Below are positions 1-7,888 of a stretch of DNA of 64,000 bases, piece after piece (the stretch's first letter is position 1; the number at the start of each line of letters is the position of its first letter). The position numbers and the translations under genes are program-made. Under the pieces are notes generated by a model. The model did not search any database, was not told the origin of the DNA, and worked only from the letters and a program-made list of their open reading frames with translations. The stretch is from Mermis nigrescens (Eukaryota > Nematoda > Enoplea > Mermithida > Mermithidae): assembly GCA_036768485.1 (NCBI GenBank), contig JAVLUZ010000154.1:3740529-3804528 (forward strand), in the 5' to 3' direction.

Positions 1-337
1 AAATCCATATGTTTAGTATTCATACTCTCTCAAACTGAAAAAATCAAAAAAGTTTTGCATAAAGAAATTAGCAAAAACGGATGCAAAAGCCGCAAAAAAA
101 TCATTAAAACACTAATAAAATGCAACTACAGCTAACGGGTTTTGAATTTTGCCCAAAAAATATATGTTTTTCCAAAAATATGCGAAGAAATTTCTCAACA
201 AAGATATAAAAGAAGGTATTATAGAGTAAAAACAAGTGCTAACCAAAATTTAAAAAATCATGATTAAATAATACGCTTTGTCTCAAAATCAACTTATTAT
301 GATCCCATGTTTTAAAAATTATGCATTAAAAACTTAC
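1..337 (-). other. Intron and AT-rich edge downstream of the Polinton polymerase exon
   Basis: This stretch has no supportable coding sequence on either strand. Its right end begins with a consensus splice donor (GTAAGT on the minus strand, 337-332) directly after polymerase coding sequence. I read it as an intron running off the window, with the rest of the polymerase gene lying to the left. The plus-strand reading frame at 278-625 is a shadow of the minus-strand exon. Confidence 0.5.
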
Positions 338-986
338 CCGATACCCTTTTTCCATCGCTTTGTACACTTCCAGCGAGACCCAGCAGCCTTCAATTTGGCG
401 TTCGGCGTTAGAGTGGGTGCAGTTATCGATTTCTTCAATGGCGCAAGTGCGGCACAGAGGGAAAAACAGTTTTCCATGTGCGCGGTAGGGCAGATCAGGG
501 TGGAAGAGACCTTTTGGCAGCATTACGACGCATTTGATAAGGCCCGTGTACAGTTGAGTCGAAATATCAGCAAACTTTTCCGTAATTATTTCGGGATGGC
601 TCAGAGAAAAATACATAAAATATAGAATAACGCATAAAAGTATACAACAAAAACGCAATAAAATACAAAAAATAGGAAGAATAATAGATTATTACTATTT
701 TGATTCTGATTTTCAAAATATTACTATTATTTTACGGACGCTAGTATCATTATTATTAGTGCAATGTATTACTATTATTTTACTATTATCCATACCGTAA
801 GGGAAAGACGCCCATTTTGCACATGTAAGGATAAAGTGAGCAGACATCGACGTATTCGATCCGTTCGCCTGCTTGGCATTTATGGTACAATTTGATGGCG
901 TTGGTTCGGCCACCAAAAAACGCGTCACGAGGGCCAATGGGCTCACGAATTTCCATTCTGTCAAAAAAGGCCTTCATGCAGGGTTT
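338..986 (-). CDS. Polinton protein-primed DNA polymerase B, two internal exons (partial)
   Basis: The gene would replicate the Polinton by protein-primed strand displacement. Two exons are visible: 986-796 and 599-338. The first carries a family-B motif A of the form D-V-C-S-L-Y-P, preceded by a GGRTNA stretch typical of Polinton polymerases. The second has the cysteine-rich block seen after motif A in this family (L-P-Y-R, then P-L-C-R-x-C-A, then a C-x-H-S-x-x-E-R run). Acceptor (TTTCAG, ending 987) and donors (GTATGG at 795, GTAAGT at 337) fit both junctions and keep frame. The N-terminal exonuclease part is absent upstream, where a truncated ATPase abuts the exon. Motifs B and C would lie beyond the window's left edge. 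This is a remnant, perhaps once spliced and functional. Confidence 0.82.
600..795 (-). other. Spliceosomal intron in Polinton polymerase
   Basis: This 196-bp AT-rich interval on the minus strand begins GTATGG and ends TTTTCTCTGAG. It separates two pieces of polymerase coding sequence that meet in frame within one arginine codon. It is rich in short TACTATTAT repeats, so it may have expanded as a microsatellite. Removing it gives an uninterrupted family-typical sequence around the junction, which is the main support. Confidence 0.7.
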
Positions 987-1027
987 CTGAAATATATGTA
1001 TAATCAATTGTAGTACATAATAACATA

Positions 1028-1445
1028 TCAGCAATTGTTGATTGTCGTCGCCATTGGTCCTTTGAAAAACAAATTCTGGGTTATGAAAAAATTTACCATG
1101 TTTTTGTGATGACCGTACACGGTGAAAAGACGAGCAAAATCTTCGTTTTTGACAGCTGCGTCGGCTAAATCATCGGCTATACACACATTTACTTTCTTCA
1201 TCGTCAATAACGTTTTCAATTTTTTCCATGTTTAAGTCTTGAGAAAATGTGAATTCGATTAGAAAATCTTCAAAAAGGGGCTGCCAAATATGATAAAAGT
1301 ATAAAATTTTTCCCCTTTTCATTTTAAATGGCCATTGTCTTAAATGTTTTAGCAAAAGCCATGTCTTTCCGCTCCCCATGGCCCCTGTAATAACGAAATT
1401 GGTAGGGGTGCGTAAAAATTGAATGTCTTGAGTGATTTCTTCCAT
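1028..1445 (-). pseudogene. Polinton genome-packaging ATPase (FtsK/HerA type), frameshifted and truncated
   Basis: The protein would pump the element's DNA into a capsid. From the ATG at 1445 the Walker A loop G-A-M-G-S-G-K-T lies at residues 21-28. A second reading frame (up to about 1219) holds a Walker B-like I-A-D-D-L and the sensor-like I-T-Q-N-L-F seen in Polinton and adenovirus-like packaging ATPases. The two parts are one base out of phase near 1200, so the gene is broken. It stops at 1028 without the usual C-terminal segment, and a polymerase exon starts about 40 bp further on. A deletion probably joined the two genes. It lies just downstream of the protease gene, as expected for a Polinton morphogenesis block. 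Confidence 0.8.
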
Positions 1446-1510
1446 CACTCGCAAATCGAAACTTTAATTCTATATCGGTTTTTAAACCAGTCGCAAATCA
1501 ATTTATCATT

Positions 1511-1936
1511 TTACGATCGATTATTTGAAAAGTAGCATAAAATGCTATTTATAGTGTAATTTTGAGAAAGCTTATATCCTGCAAAGAGGCAGTACATACC
1601 GCATATGGACGAAAAGTCAGACTGCAGCGCTTTTTTCACCTCCACGACGTACTGATGGGGGTAAGATGAAAATGATGAAAAGCGTAGAATGGCTTTTTCT
1701 AAACATTTTCCATACTCTTCAGGCTCTTCTCCAAAAGTATCAAAAAATATAATTTTTTCATTTGCGGGTTTAAAGAAGAGAACCCAATGCGTGCCTGCAC
1801 CACGTGTAGTATTTACAATAATATAAAACGATTGCTCATTTTTGTCAATTTTTAGGTCGTACACCCCATCGCATGAAAAGACGCCTTTGAAATGCCTATC
1901 AAATTGGGCTAACGTCCTCAGCTGATCGGAATTCAT
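1511..1936 (-). CDS. Adenain-like cysteine protease of Polinton
   Basis: This 141-residue protein is the maturation protease that cleaves capsid precursors in adenovirus-like lineages. The catalytic set is readable: His50 in G-T-H-W, Asp66 in F-F-D-T-F-G, Gln105 (oxyanion hole) and Cys112 in S-S-I-C-G-M-Y. The order and spacing match C5-family proteases, although the protein is somewhat short. The ATG at 1936 is the first in frame. The reading frame is intact, unlike most neighbours. Upstream, only a hAT-like insertion (1959-2230) separates it from the capsid gene; before that insertion the two genes would have been almost contiguous. Confidence 0.88.
   Translation of the reverse strand: MNSDQLRTLAQFDRHFKGVFSCDGVYDLKIDKNEQSFYIIVNTTRGAGTHWVLFFKPANEKIIFFDTFGEEPEEYGKCLEKAILRFSSFSSYPHQYVVEVKKALQSDFSSICGMYCLFAGYKLSQNYTINSILCYFSNNRS
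1546..1559 (-). promoter_or_regulatory. TATA-like box upstream of ATPase
   Basis: The minus strand reads a TATAAATA core here, about 100 bp before the ATPase ATG and inside the protease 3' end. It lacks the full AAGTCTATAAATA context of the better boxes, so this one is tentative. Confidence 0.3.
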
Positions 1937-1958
1937 AATTTTAAGGTATATAGTCGAG

Positions 1959-2230
1959 CATAGGTGGGCAGCACCGAAATTCTGGGGGGGGTGAAAAAAT
2001 TTCTGGTGGGGAGGCTGAAAAAATTTTCAAAGGTCAAAAAATGGTCTTAAAAGTGGTTGTATGGCGAAAAAACACCATTTTTCGACGTTTCTCATCGAGC
2101 ACTATCCAATGGCATCAAAAAATTGCTAAAAAAACAAAAACAATTTTTCTGGGGGGTATTTTGATTACTGGGGGGGGGGGATATTTCAACTTCTGGGGGT
2201 GCACACCCCCAAACCCCCACGCCATGTGTG
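1959..2230 (+). mobile_element. hAT-like miniature element, family 1, copy A
   Basis: This 272-bp non-coding element is flanked by a perfect 8-bp duplication TAGTCGAG (1951-1958 and 2231-2238). It begins CATAGGTGGGCAGC, close to the CAGRGGTGGGCA-type termini of hAT transposons. Its other end reads inward as CACACATGGCGTGG. G-rich ends flank a body shared with copies near 7.4, 28.5, 50.8 and 53.2 kb. It sits between the capsid gene's 3' end and the protease start, and it changes the last codons of the capsid reading frame. Confidence 0.85.
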
Positions 2231-3483
2231 TAGTCGAGTATTACATTTCTGTGGTGATCTATACTTATAGAATTATCCCACAACATGTAGAAGAACAATT
2301 TACAGTAATCACCGAAAGCAGTTGCGGGCCATTGCCCTGTAAACGTAATTACCCCATTAGATTTTGCGGGTATACCCCCTTCTTCAGGGTTCAAATCAAA
2401 AGGCAGAATCTGGTGACCTTCATGTAAAAAATCGTCAAAAGATATTCCAGTGTCCGAGTCCGTGTAACGTTTTTGAACTATTCTTAGCGAGTTTAGATAC
2501 GGATCAATAACAGATTCGTTGGGGGTATAGGGCAGGGGTGGAAACAAACGTCCATTAACCTGTATTTGAGCACTAATACATTTTCTTAGTGATAACTAAA
2601 ACGGATTTGCTGCATAAGAGCCTAAAACAGAACATGACTTTACTAGCGTCATAATAATCAAGCGGGGTATTTGACCACTATTTAAAATAAAATTAGATAA
2701 ATGGGTTTGAGCAGGTGCTAGTTGCGTACTCCTTACTGTAGCGCGATTGATAGGGTACAATGCAGGTTTTTGTTGTAGGGAACGCTCTATACCTAAAATT
2801 GTACTACTAGATATATACATGCGCCTGACTTTCAGCATAATTTTCGTAATTATTATTTTTTCACTAGGTGTTGCTGTCCCTGAAAGCAAATGAAACGATG
2901 TAGGAGTGGGCACTAAAGTTGAAGAAAATTTCACACCCGGAATAATTAATTTTGATTGCAGTAAAAAATCACAGTGTATTCGTCCTGCAATTTCAACAAC
3001 ATTGCTTTCTGCGAATTTGGCTACGCGTTTATCGAATGCGGGGTTACTTCCTGCTACAGTAGCATTAAACATACCCGTTCGCTCCTTGTAAAACATTTGT
3101 GGTATACCTACTGCCCCATTTTTAGCAGCTGAGGAGTAGGTGAAATTTGTTTCTATATAAGCCCTATACGGATACGTGTTAGTTGCTTGACTAACTATCA
3201 CGTCATTCACTTTTAATACAATATCGCGAAAAAGTGCGTGCAATGTCAAGTTAACGGGTGCTACGCGGGCTGCTTTATCTAATTTTGACCCATCCGCTTT
3301 AACTACTTTTGCACGGATTTTTAATAAAAAGTTGGGGTCCGTAAGCTGTGTCCACGATTCGAGGATATCAAATTGAATCGGTTCTTCTGTTATTAATGGA
3401 CCTATAGGATAATACTCAACTTCATTTTCAGCTACAATAGAAACGGCCTGTTTTTCAACAATTTCTGCCTTATTTTTCGACAT
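2231..3483 (-). pseudogene. Polinton major capsid protein (hexon-like, double jelly roll), amber-interrupted
   Basis: This is the probable shell protein of the Polinton virion. From ATG 3483 the frame runs 295 codons to an in-frame TAG (2596-2598). It then continues in the same frame to about 2239, giving roughly 415 residues, the family's usual range. Family hallmarks are visible: P-I-x-F-D near residue 35, the V-N-L-T-L-H-A-L-F stretch and Y-P-Y-R-A-Y-I-E around residues 75-115, and a C-terminal segment ending R-N-V-I-L-D-Y after the stop. The hAT-like insertion at 1959-2230 displaces the last codons and native stop. One stop plus one insertion make it a pseudogene, unless the TAG is read through. 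Confidence 0.85.
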
Positions 3484-3730
3484 ATTTAGAATTTCTCAAT
3501 GCAAATAGATGATGCAATTTTTTAGATCTACTTTGCCTATTTATAGACTTTTTACATTGTCGTTTCTTTTTCTTATTTATAAACTTTTTCTTCCCTCCAC
3601 CTACACTTGGGGGTCTTTTTGCCTTTCGTTTTCTGTACCGTCTTACAGTAACTGGTGCTTTTTGGGGTTCGGCAGTAGTCATCATCATGATTCCTGACGG
3701 CTGACGTGCAGAAAAAGGTTGAATAGACAT
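3470..3730 (-). CDS. Small highly basic protein, possible core/DNA-condensing protein
   Basis: This 86-residue protein is extremely rich in Lys and Arg between residues 30 and 75 (runs such as R-Y-R-K-R-K-A-K-R and K-K-K-K-R). A G-G-G hinge precedes the second cluster. Composition, size and position between the two capsid genes suggest a virion core or DNA-packaging protein comparable in role to adenovirus core proteins. That is inference from composition, not homology. Its end overlaps the major capsid start by 14 bp, and its ATG lies 3 bp after the penton stop, so the three genes are tightly packed. The frame is intact. Confidence 0.6.
   Translation of the reverse strand: MSIQPFSARQPSGIMMMTTAEPQKAPVTVRRYRKRKAKRPPSVGGGKKKFINKKKKRQCKKSINRQSRSKKLHHLFALRNSKYVEK
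3538..3552 (-). promoter_or_regulatory. TATA-like box upstream of major capsid gene
   Basis: The minus strand reads AAAAAGTCTATAAATA here, about 55 bp before the capsid ATG (3483) and inside the basic-protein gene. It matches the boxes at 6077-6090, at 15070-15289 and in the mirror array on the right palindrome arm. Confidence 0.5.
3574..3589 (-). promoter_or_regulatory. Second TATA-like box upstream of major capsid gene
   Basis: The minus strand reads AAAAAGTTTATAAATA, about 90 bp before the capsid start. It is a one-base variant of the element-wide box and may be a duplicate or decayed copy. Confidence 0.35.
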
Positions 3731-3733
3731 TTT

Positions 3734-4477
3734 TCACAATATCGCAGATCTTTTAAAGTGCAACTGTAGAATGATTGGATCCGACAGCAAAAAACTATAG
3801 TTGTCTGTATTTTTTATTGCTATAGATATCGATGATACGTAGCTTTGAAGTACTTTATAATAGGATACATTTTCATATTTATAGCTTACGAGATGCGGCG
3901 TTGGCTGAAAGACATCCACGCAGATTATTTGAGAACAGTACGCGCTGGGTACAACAAGATCAGATTCGACCAAAAAGACGGGGTTGATCCAAACACGACG
4001 CTCACCCCTGACGACAAAGTTTTTAGTGGGGAACACGTTTGGGTAAATTGTGTCTATATTTAAACCTAATAATTCTGTCAAGTAAGGCGAATTTATTTGT
4101 ACTTGAGTGTTTTTAATATTCAGAACTGCGTAATTATCAGGTGTAATACTCAGGTGAACGTCATTCCGAATACTTTCTGGTAATGCCTGATTAAACATAT
4201 GTACCAAATCTGCAATGCTAGATGGAAAATTTTTTGGTTCAATATCAAATTTTTTCATAATCATTTTTTCGTCAGGTTTATCAGGCGAAACATAACTGAC
4301 AGAATTTGGGGTCGTAAAAGGTGATTTTAGAATAATTTGTTTTACACCCATTTCCCATTCGCCCGTAAATTCTAGGGGCTTTTTCAGCTGGAGAGTATAC
4401 GTTCCATTGTTTTTCATAGCCTTTGTAGATTCGAAAAATAGATAAAAGTCACCAGGACCTGTTCTGAAATCATCCAT
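3734..4477 (-). CDS. Polinton minor capsid (penton-like) protein
   Basis: This intact 247-residue ORF starts at ATG 4477. The N-terminus follows a pattern common to a Polinton structural protein: F-Y-L-x-F-E-S, then N-N-G-T-Y-T-L-Q-L, then L-x-x-T-G-E-W-E-M-G-V within the first 45 residues. I read it as the single-jelly-roll minor capsid (penton) protein. It is placed directly upstream of the basic protein and major capsid gene. A TATA-like box sits about 30 bp upstream, overlapping the integrase stop codon. No signal peptide or membrane segment is seen. Assignment rests on motif and gene neighbourhood, so the exact virion role is less certain than the family. Confidence 0.72.
   Translation of the reverse strand: MDDFRTGPGDFYLFFESTKAMKNNGTYTLQLKKPLEFTGEWEMGVKQIILKSPFTTPNSVSYVSPDKPDEKMIMKKFDIEPKNFPSSIADLVHMFNQALPESIRNDVHLSITPDNYAVLNIKNTQVQINSPYLTELLGLNIDTIYPNVFPTKNFVVRGERRVWINPVFLVESDLVVPSAYCSQIICVDVFQPTPHLVSYKYENVSYYKVLQSYVSSISIAIKNTDNYSFLLSDPIILQLHFKRSAIL
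3876..3888 (-). promoter_or_regulatory. TATA-like box upstream of the basic-protein gene
   Basis: The minus strand reads AAGCTATAAATA here, inside the penton gene and about 145 bp before the basic-protein ATG at 3730. It differs at one position from the better AAGTCTATAAATA copies. Confidence 0.35.
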
Positions 4478-4507
4478 TTTGATTGTTACAACGTATGTAT
4501 GACTTTA

Positions 4508-4521
4508 TATTTATAACTTTA
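4508..4521 (-). promoter_or_regulatory. TATA-like box for penton gene, overlapping integrase stop codon
   Basis: The minus strand reads TAAAGTTATAAATA, about 30 bp before the penton ATG, which is a normal TATA-to-start distance for a short leader. The TAA inside it is the stop codon of the integrase/chromodomain frame. Confidence 0.5.
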
Positions 4522-5576
4522 CAACGTTTGACACCCATGAATCAAATTTAGGAGGGTAACCACGCCACCGCACTAAATAATCAGTCTTTCCTGCCCGCTT
4601 TCTCGTTTTTAATATTTTCTCAATAATAAACACATCTTTAGCAGACGTATCAATTTTCTGCATTTCAGTTTCATAGAAAATACCCTCCAATTTTTCGCCC
4701 ATCTGATCTTCTAGCGTGTAAACGGGGGAGTGCGTGCAAATCTTTCTTTTACAACGAAATATTCTTCAGTCCAGTTTGGCCAAAATCCTTTTTCAGAACG
4801 TGCGTTTCACTTTACTTATTCGCACTTTGTCGCCTATATTAAATTTAAACTGTACGGGCTCGCCGCGAGGCTCTATTCTAAACGCTTTATTCAAAATTTT
4901 GCGCTCGTTTTTCTCATTCACGTTTGATGGAGCCACACCAATAGTTCTATGAACAGAATTATTGTAATTTTTCACGAGTTTATCTATGATATCAATATAC
5001 CTATATGTATTATTACGTGTAAAGAAACGCCACATTTCTTCTTTCAAAGTTCTATTGAAACGTTCAACAACACTTGCTTTCATTTCGCTTTTCGTCGTAA
5101 AGAAATTCACATCTTCCGATTTCAGAAAACGTTGAAATTCCTTGTTTACAAATTCCTTGCCGGCATCCGTTTGAAGTTTGTACGGTTTTCGGCCTGACGA
5201 ATGTAAAATTGACTTAAATGCTTCAAGTACCTCTTTTGAACTTTTTGGTCTTTAAAGGTACCGACCAGGCGTATTTCGAGAAAATGTCTATACAATTCAA
5301 CAAATATTTATACCCGTCATTATGATCAGCCATAGATTGCAAGTCCACCAAATCCCCCTGCCACTGCTCATCCATAGCACTCACAATAACTTTATTGCGT
5401 TTATAGTGTTTTAAAAGCGGTTTGTGCAGCGAATATGTAGGCTGTTTAGCCAACCATGCTCGTACCTGTTTGAGTTGAATGCGGGGGTCATACCTATGGG
5501 CTCGGGTGTAAAGCTGATGGGCGCCAGAGTAGCCAGTTTTTGGATCGTAATATAACTTATTTAGCACCTTATTCAT
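4511..5576 (-). pseudogene. Polinton retroviral-like integrase with C-terminal chromodomain, three frameshifts
   Basis: The enzyme would insert the element into host DNA. The N-terminal part (ATG 5576) holds the Y-Y-D-P start typical of Polinton integrases and the first catalytic Asp (residue 75, W-Q-G-D-L-V-D). The second Asp (L-Q-T-D-A-G) and the Glu (V-V-E-R-F-N) of the DDE triad follow in another frame, roughly 5190-5060. The C-terminus (4702-4511) is a chromodomain with I-E-K-I-L and L-V-R-W-R-G-Y, which may target chromatin. Single-base frameshifts are visible near 5244 (A run), about 4800 and about 4735 (C run). All are at homopolymers, so decay is likely, though sequencing error cannot be excluded. 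The penton gene follows immediately. Confidence 0.88.
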
Positions 5577-5671
5577 TTTGATGCATGCATTCTGCACCAA
5601 TCATCAGTACTTATACATGTCATTGACATGACCTCTCGCTTTTTTTCTTTTTTTATTGATTCAATTCATAT

Positions 5672-5995
5672 TTACAACACCATATTAACTTTATGCATGA
5701 TCGCATTATCGTACAAATGCTCCCACATATTTTTCGCGTTAATATCGAAATTTTGCCACAATTCGTACAATGCTTCATATTCACGATTCGCCACGCAATT
5801 TTTCAAGGTCAGCGCAAACGTCCAGAATGCTTTTCTGTCTTCAAGACGCCGTCCATCCTTAAATTCATCCGTAAGCTGCGTCCAGAAACAGTTGCCGATC
5901 CGTTCCACCTTCTGTACAGTAATGTAGCGGGATGCCGCTTTGTCGACCAGTTTGTTCACAAAATGATGAAACGCCAATTCGCCAGGTGATGACAT
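5672..5995 (-). CDS. Unknown Polinton-associated protein, 107 aa
   Basis: I do not recognise this family. The ORF starts at ATG 5995, is soluble-looking and Trp/aromatic rich, and has no obvious catalytic motif or membrane segment. Support for it being real is positional. It lies on the coding strand of the Polinton between the integrase and another small ORF, and a good TATA-like box (6077-6090) sits about 85 bp upstream. It may be one of the small lineage-specific accessory genes Polintons often carry. Confidence 0.5.
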   Translation of the reverse strand: MSSPGELAFHHFVNKLVDKAASRYITVQKVERIGNCFWTQLTDEFKDGRRLEDRKAFWTFALTLKNCVANREYEALYELWQNFDINAKNMWEHLYDNAIMHKVNMVL

Positions 5996-6076
5996 TTTCA
6001 GCGAATTGCAGTAGTCGTAGCAGATAAAAATAATATAGGCTCAGACAGCACATACGACTATTCATGTTCCTGCTCA

Positions 6077-6090
6077 TATTTATAGACTTT
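6077..6090 (-). promoter_or_regulatory. TATA-like box upstream of the 107-aa ORF
   Basis: The minus strand reads TAAAGTCTATAAATATGA here. It is one of the best matches to the repeated element box, about 85 bp before ATG 5995. Confidence 0.5.
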
Positions 6091-6372
6091 AGTAGTTCGT
6101 TTTAGCCACTACCAGCTTCTGCATAGCCCTATTAAACTCACAGCATCGTGGGCATATTTGCACCGTCGCATACCATCTGCCTCCGTTAGTTTCAAAAAAG
6201 TCGTGATCCGATGAATTTTTTGGCAGTAGTAGCACAGGTGAATCATTAATGGGTACATGGGGCGCTCCAAGTTCCGCCCGCACAATTGGATGGGTGGCCT
6301 GATTGCCCTCCCATACGGTTTCTTCTCCTCATCGACATAAGGTCGTTTGTTTAATTCTTTAAGCTCTTCCAT
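6089..6372 (-). pseudogene. Unknown Polinton ORF with Cys pairs, frameshifted
   Basis: Reading from ATG 6372, the N-terminal part is charged (K-R-P-Y-V-D-E-E-K-K-P-Y). A second, one-base-shifted frame carries the likely C-terminus with I-C-P-R-C-C. A C-Y-Y-C pair in the first frame may be a shadow. Two C-x-x-C-like elements hint at a small metal-binding protein. No family is recognised. A TATA-like box lies about 40 bp upstream. This is the most upstream gene I can support in the Polinton, and no terminal inverted repeat was found beyond it. Confidence 0.4.
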
Positions 6373-6408
6373 TTTTATATTCTACTGTTTCTTCAAATTC
6401 AATTTCCT

Positions 6409-6420
6409 TATTTATAGATT
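6409..6420 (-). promoter_or_regulatory. TATA-like box upstream of the 6372 ORF
   Basis: The minus strand reads AATCTATAAATAAGG, about 40 bp before ATG 6372. Confidence 0.45.
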
Positions 6421-6439
6421 CATTTATACCTATTTCAGA

Positions 6440-6829
6440 TCGAGCCTTCCCACGGACGTCTGCAAATCAAGACAGCAACGTTGCTATGATTCGTGATTAT
6501 TACTGTATAACATCGTACGATTTAAATTGTTTGAGTTATACTTCACGCAAAAAGTATTGTAAAGTTGAGTGTAACGTGCAACGGGTGAACAAATTGGAAA
6601 GTAATGTAAACATAATATTAAGCAATGTAAAAGTTATAAAAAAGTGAAAAAACGACAGAAATTTGACGGTATATGGGTGTACAAAGCGAAAAATGAAAAG
6701 TAGTGTAAAGTTAGTAAATGGTTAAAGATGCTTTTTCTGTATCAGCTTTCGGCCAAAAACCAAACTAGACAAAATTAGTAAAACGAAAATATGCTGTCAT
6801 TGGTCGGTCTTCTAGGGGCGCGGGAGGGG
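6440..6829. other. AT-rich, no gene seen
   Basis: There is no reading frame worth reporting and no clear repeat. The Polinton's right terminus should lie near here. I see no matching inverted terminal repeat, and its partner would be beyond the left edge of the window. Confidence 0.4.
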
Positions 6830-7120
6830 GACCCCATCCCCATGGCTCCGCTCCTTTCCCAGGGCTGCTCCATGCCCCCAATTCCTTTAACTAGGGCTGC
6901 TCCCTGCCCCAAGGCCACTCCCTAAGGCTGCTCCCTGAGACCCACTCCCTTCGCTAGGGGTGCTCTCTACCCCAAAGACCACTCCCTAAGGCTGCTCCTT
7001 GCCCCGCGGCTGCTCCCTAAGGTTGCTCCCTACCCTCAAGGCTGATCTCTTCCACCAACCCTCATGGCTCCCCACCCATAATCAGCCTTAGGTTGACTCC
7101 CTACCTATGACTGCTCCCTG
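6830..7120. repeat. GC-rich degenerate tandem repeat (GCTGCTCCCT-like)
   Basis: Imperfect repeats of GGCTGCTCCCTA and CCAAGGCCACTCCCTAA run through this block. Base composition differs sharply from the AT-rich surroundings. The periods are irregular, so it is a decayed minisatellite rather than a clean array. Confidence 0.55.
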
Positions 7121-7360
7121 TCCCTGCCTTCTTCTCATTGAGAGTCGGTCCTATCAACACAGGTATATCCTTATGCGTTGTGATCTTTTGGCTATAGTAA
7201 AGCAATGCCTATGCTTTATCAAGAGCTGCCTATCTTATAACATGGGCTATCTCATAAGGTTGCACCCCAGGGTAACAGGTATAACTACTCACATTTTAGC
7301 TCTCAAAAAAGACGCTCGTTAAAACGTTTCGAAACCATTCCGAACGTGTTTGGTCAGGAA

Positions 7361-7880
7361 CATAGGTGGGCGGCACCAAAATTCTGGGGGTGCCAGGTTT
7401 TTCAAACGTCAAAAACTGGCTTTAAAAATAGTGGTATGGCTAAAAATACATCATTTTTCTACGTTTCTCATCGAGCAGTATCACACCTGGGCGTGGGGGG
7501 GGCTTTTTGGGAGGTATGCATCTCCCAGAAACCAAAATACACCCCCCTAGAAATCAAAATACCCCCAGAATTCAATTTTTGAAATTTTTTTTCGTTTTTT
7601 CCCAATTTTTTGATGCCAATGGATAGTGCTTGATGAGATACGTCGAAAAATCGTGTTTTTTCGCCATACCACCATTTTTAAGGCCATTTTTTGACCTTCA
7701 AAAAATCTTGCACCCCCCCCCCCCAGAATTTTCTTGCTGCCCACGTATGAGCACTATCCATTGGCATCGAAAAATTGCGGAAAAAACTGGAATAATTTCA
7801 GAAAATTGAATTCTGGTGAAGGGTATTTTGGTTTCTGCGAGGGGTGCATACCCCAAACCCCGGCCCCACGTCCAGGTATG
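7361..7880 (+). mobile_element. hAT-like miniature element, family 1, copy B (outer, interrupted)
   Basis: It begins CATAGGTGGGCGGC and ends GTCCAGGTATG, flanked by a perfect 8-bp duplication GTCAGGAA (7353-7360 and 7881-7888). Its body is split at 7474-7757 by a second, oppositely oriented copy. Without that insert it is about the same length as the other copies. Confidence 0.88.
7482..7749 (-). mobile_element. hAT-like miniature element, family 1, copy C (nested)
   Basis: This 268-bp copy lies in reverse orientation inside copy B, starting CACACCTGGGCG and ending CTGCCCACGTATG. Its own 8-bp target duplication is AGCAGTAT (7474-7481) and AGCACTAT (7750-7757), one mismatch. The family therefore moved at least twice, once into itself. 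Confidence 0.88.
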
Positions 7881-7888
7881 GTCAGGAA

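Noticed and set aside
278..625. Plus-strand 115-codon frame
   Set aside because: It is opposite a polymerase exon that has clear motifs and splice sites.
6440..7120. Right terminus of the Polinton
   Set aside because: No terminal inverted repeat could be matched because the left end is outside the window.
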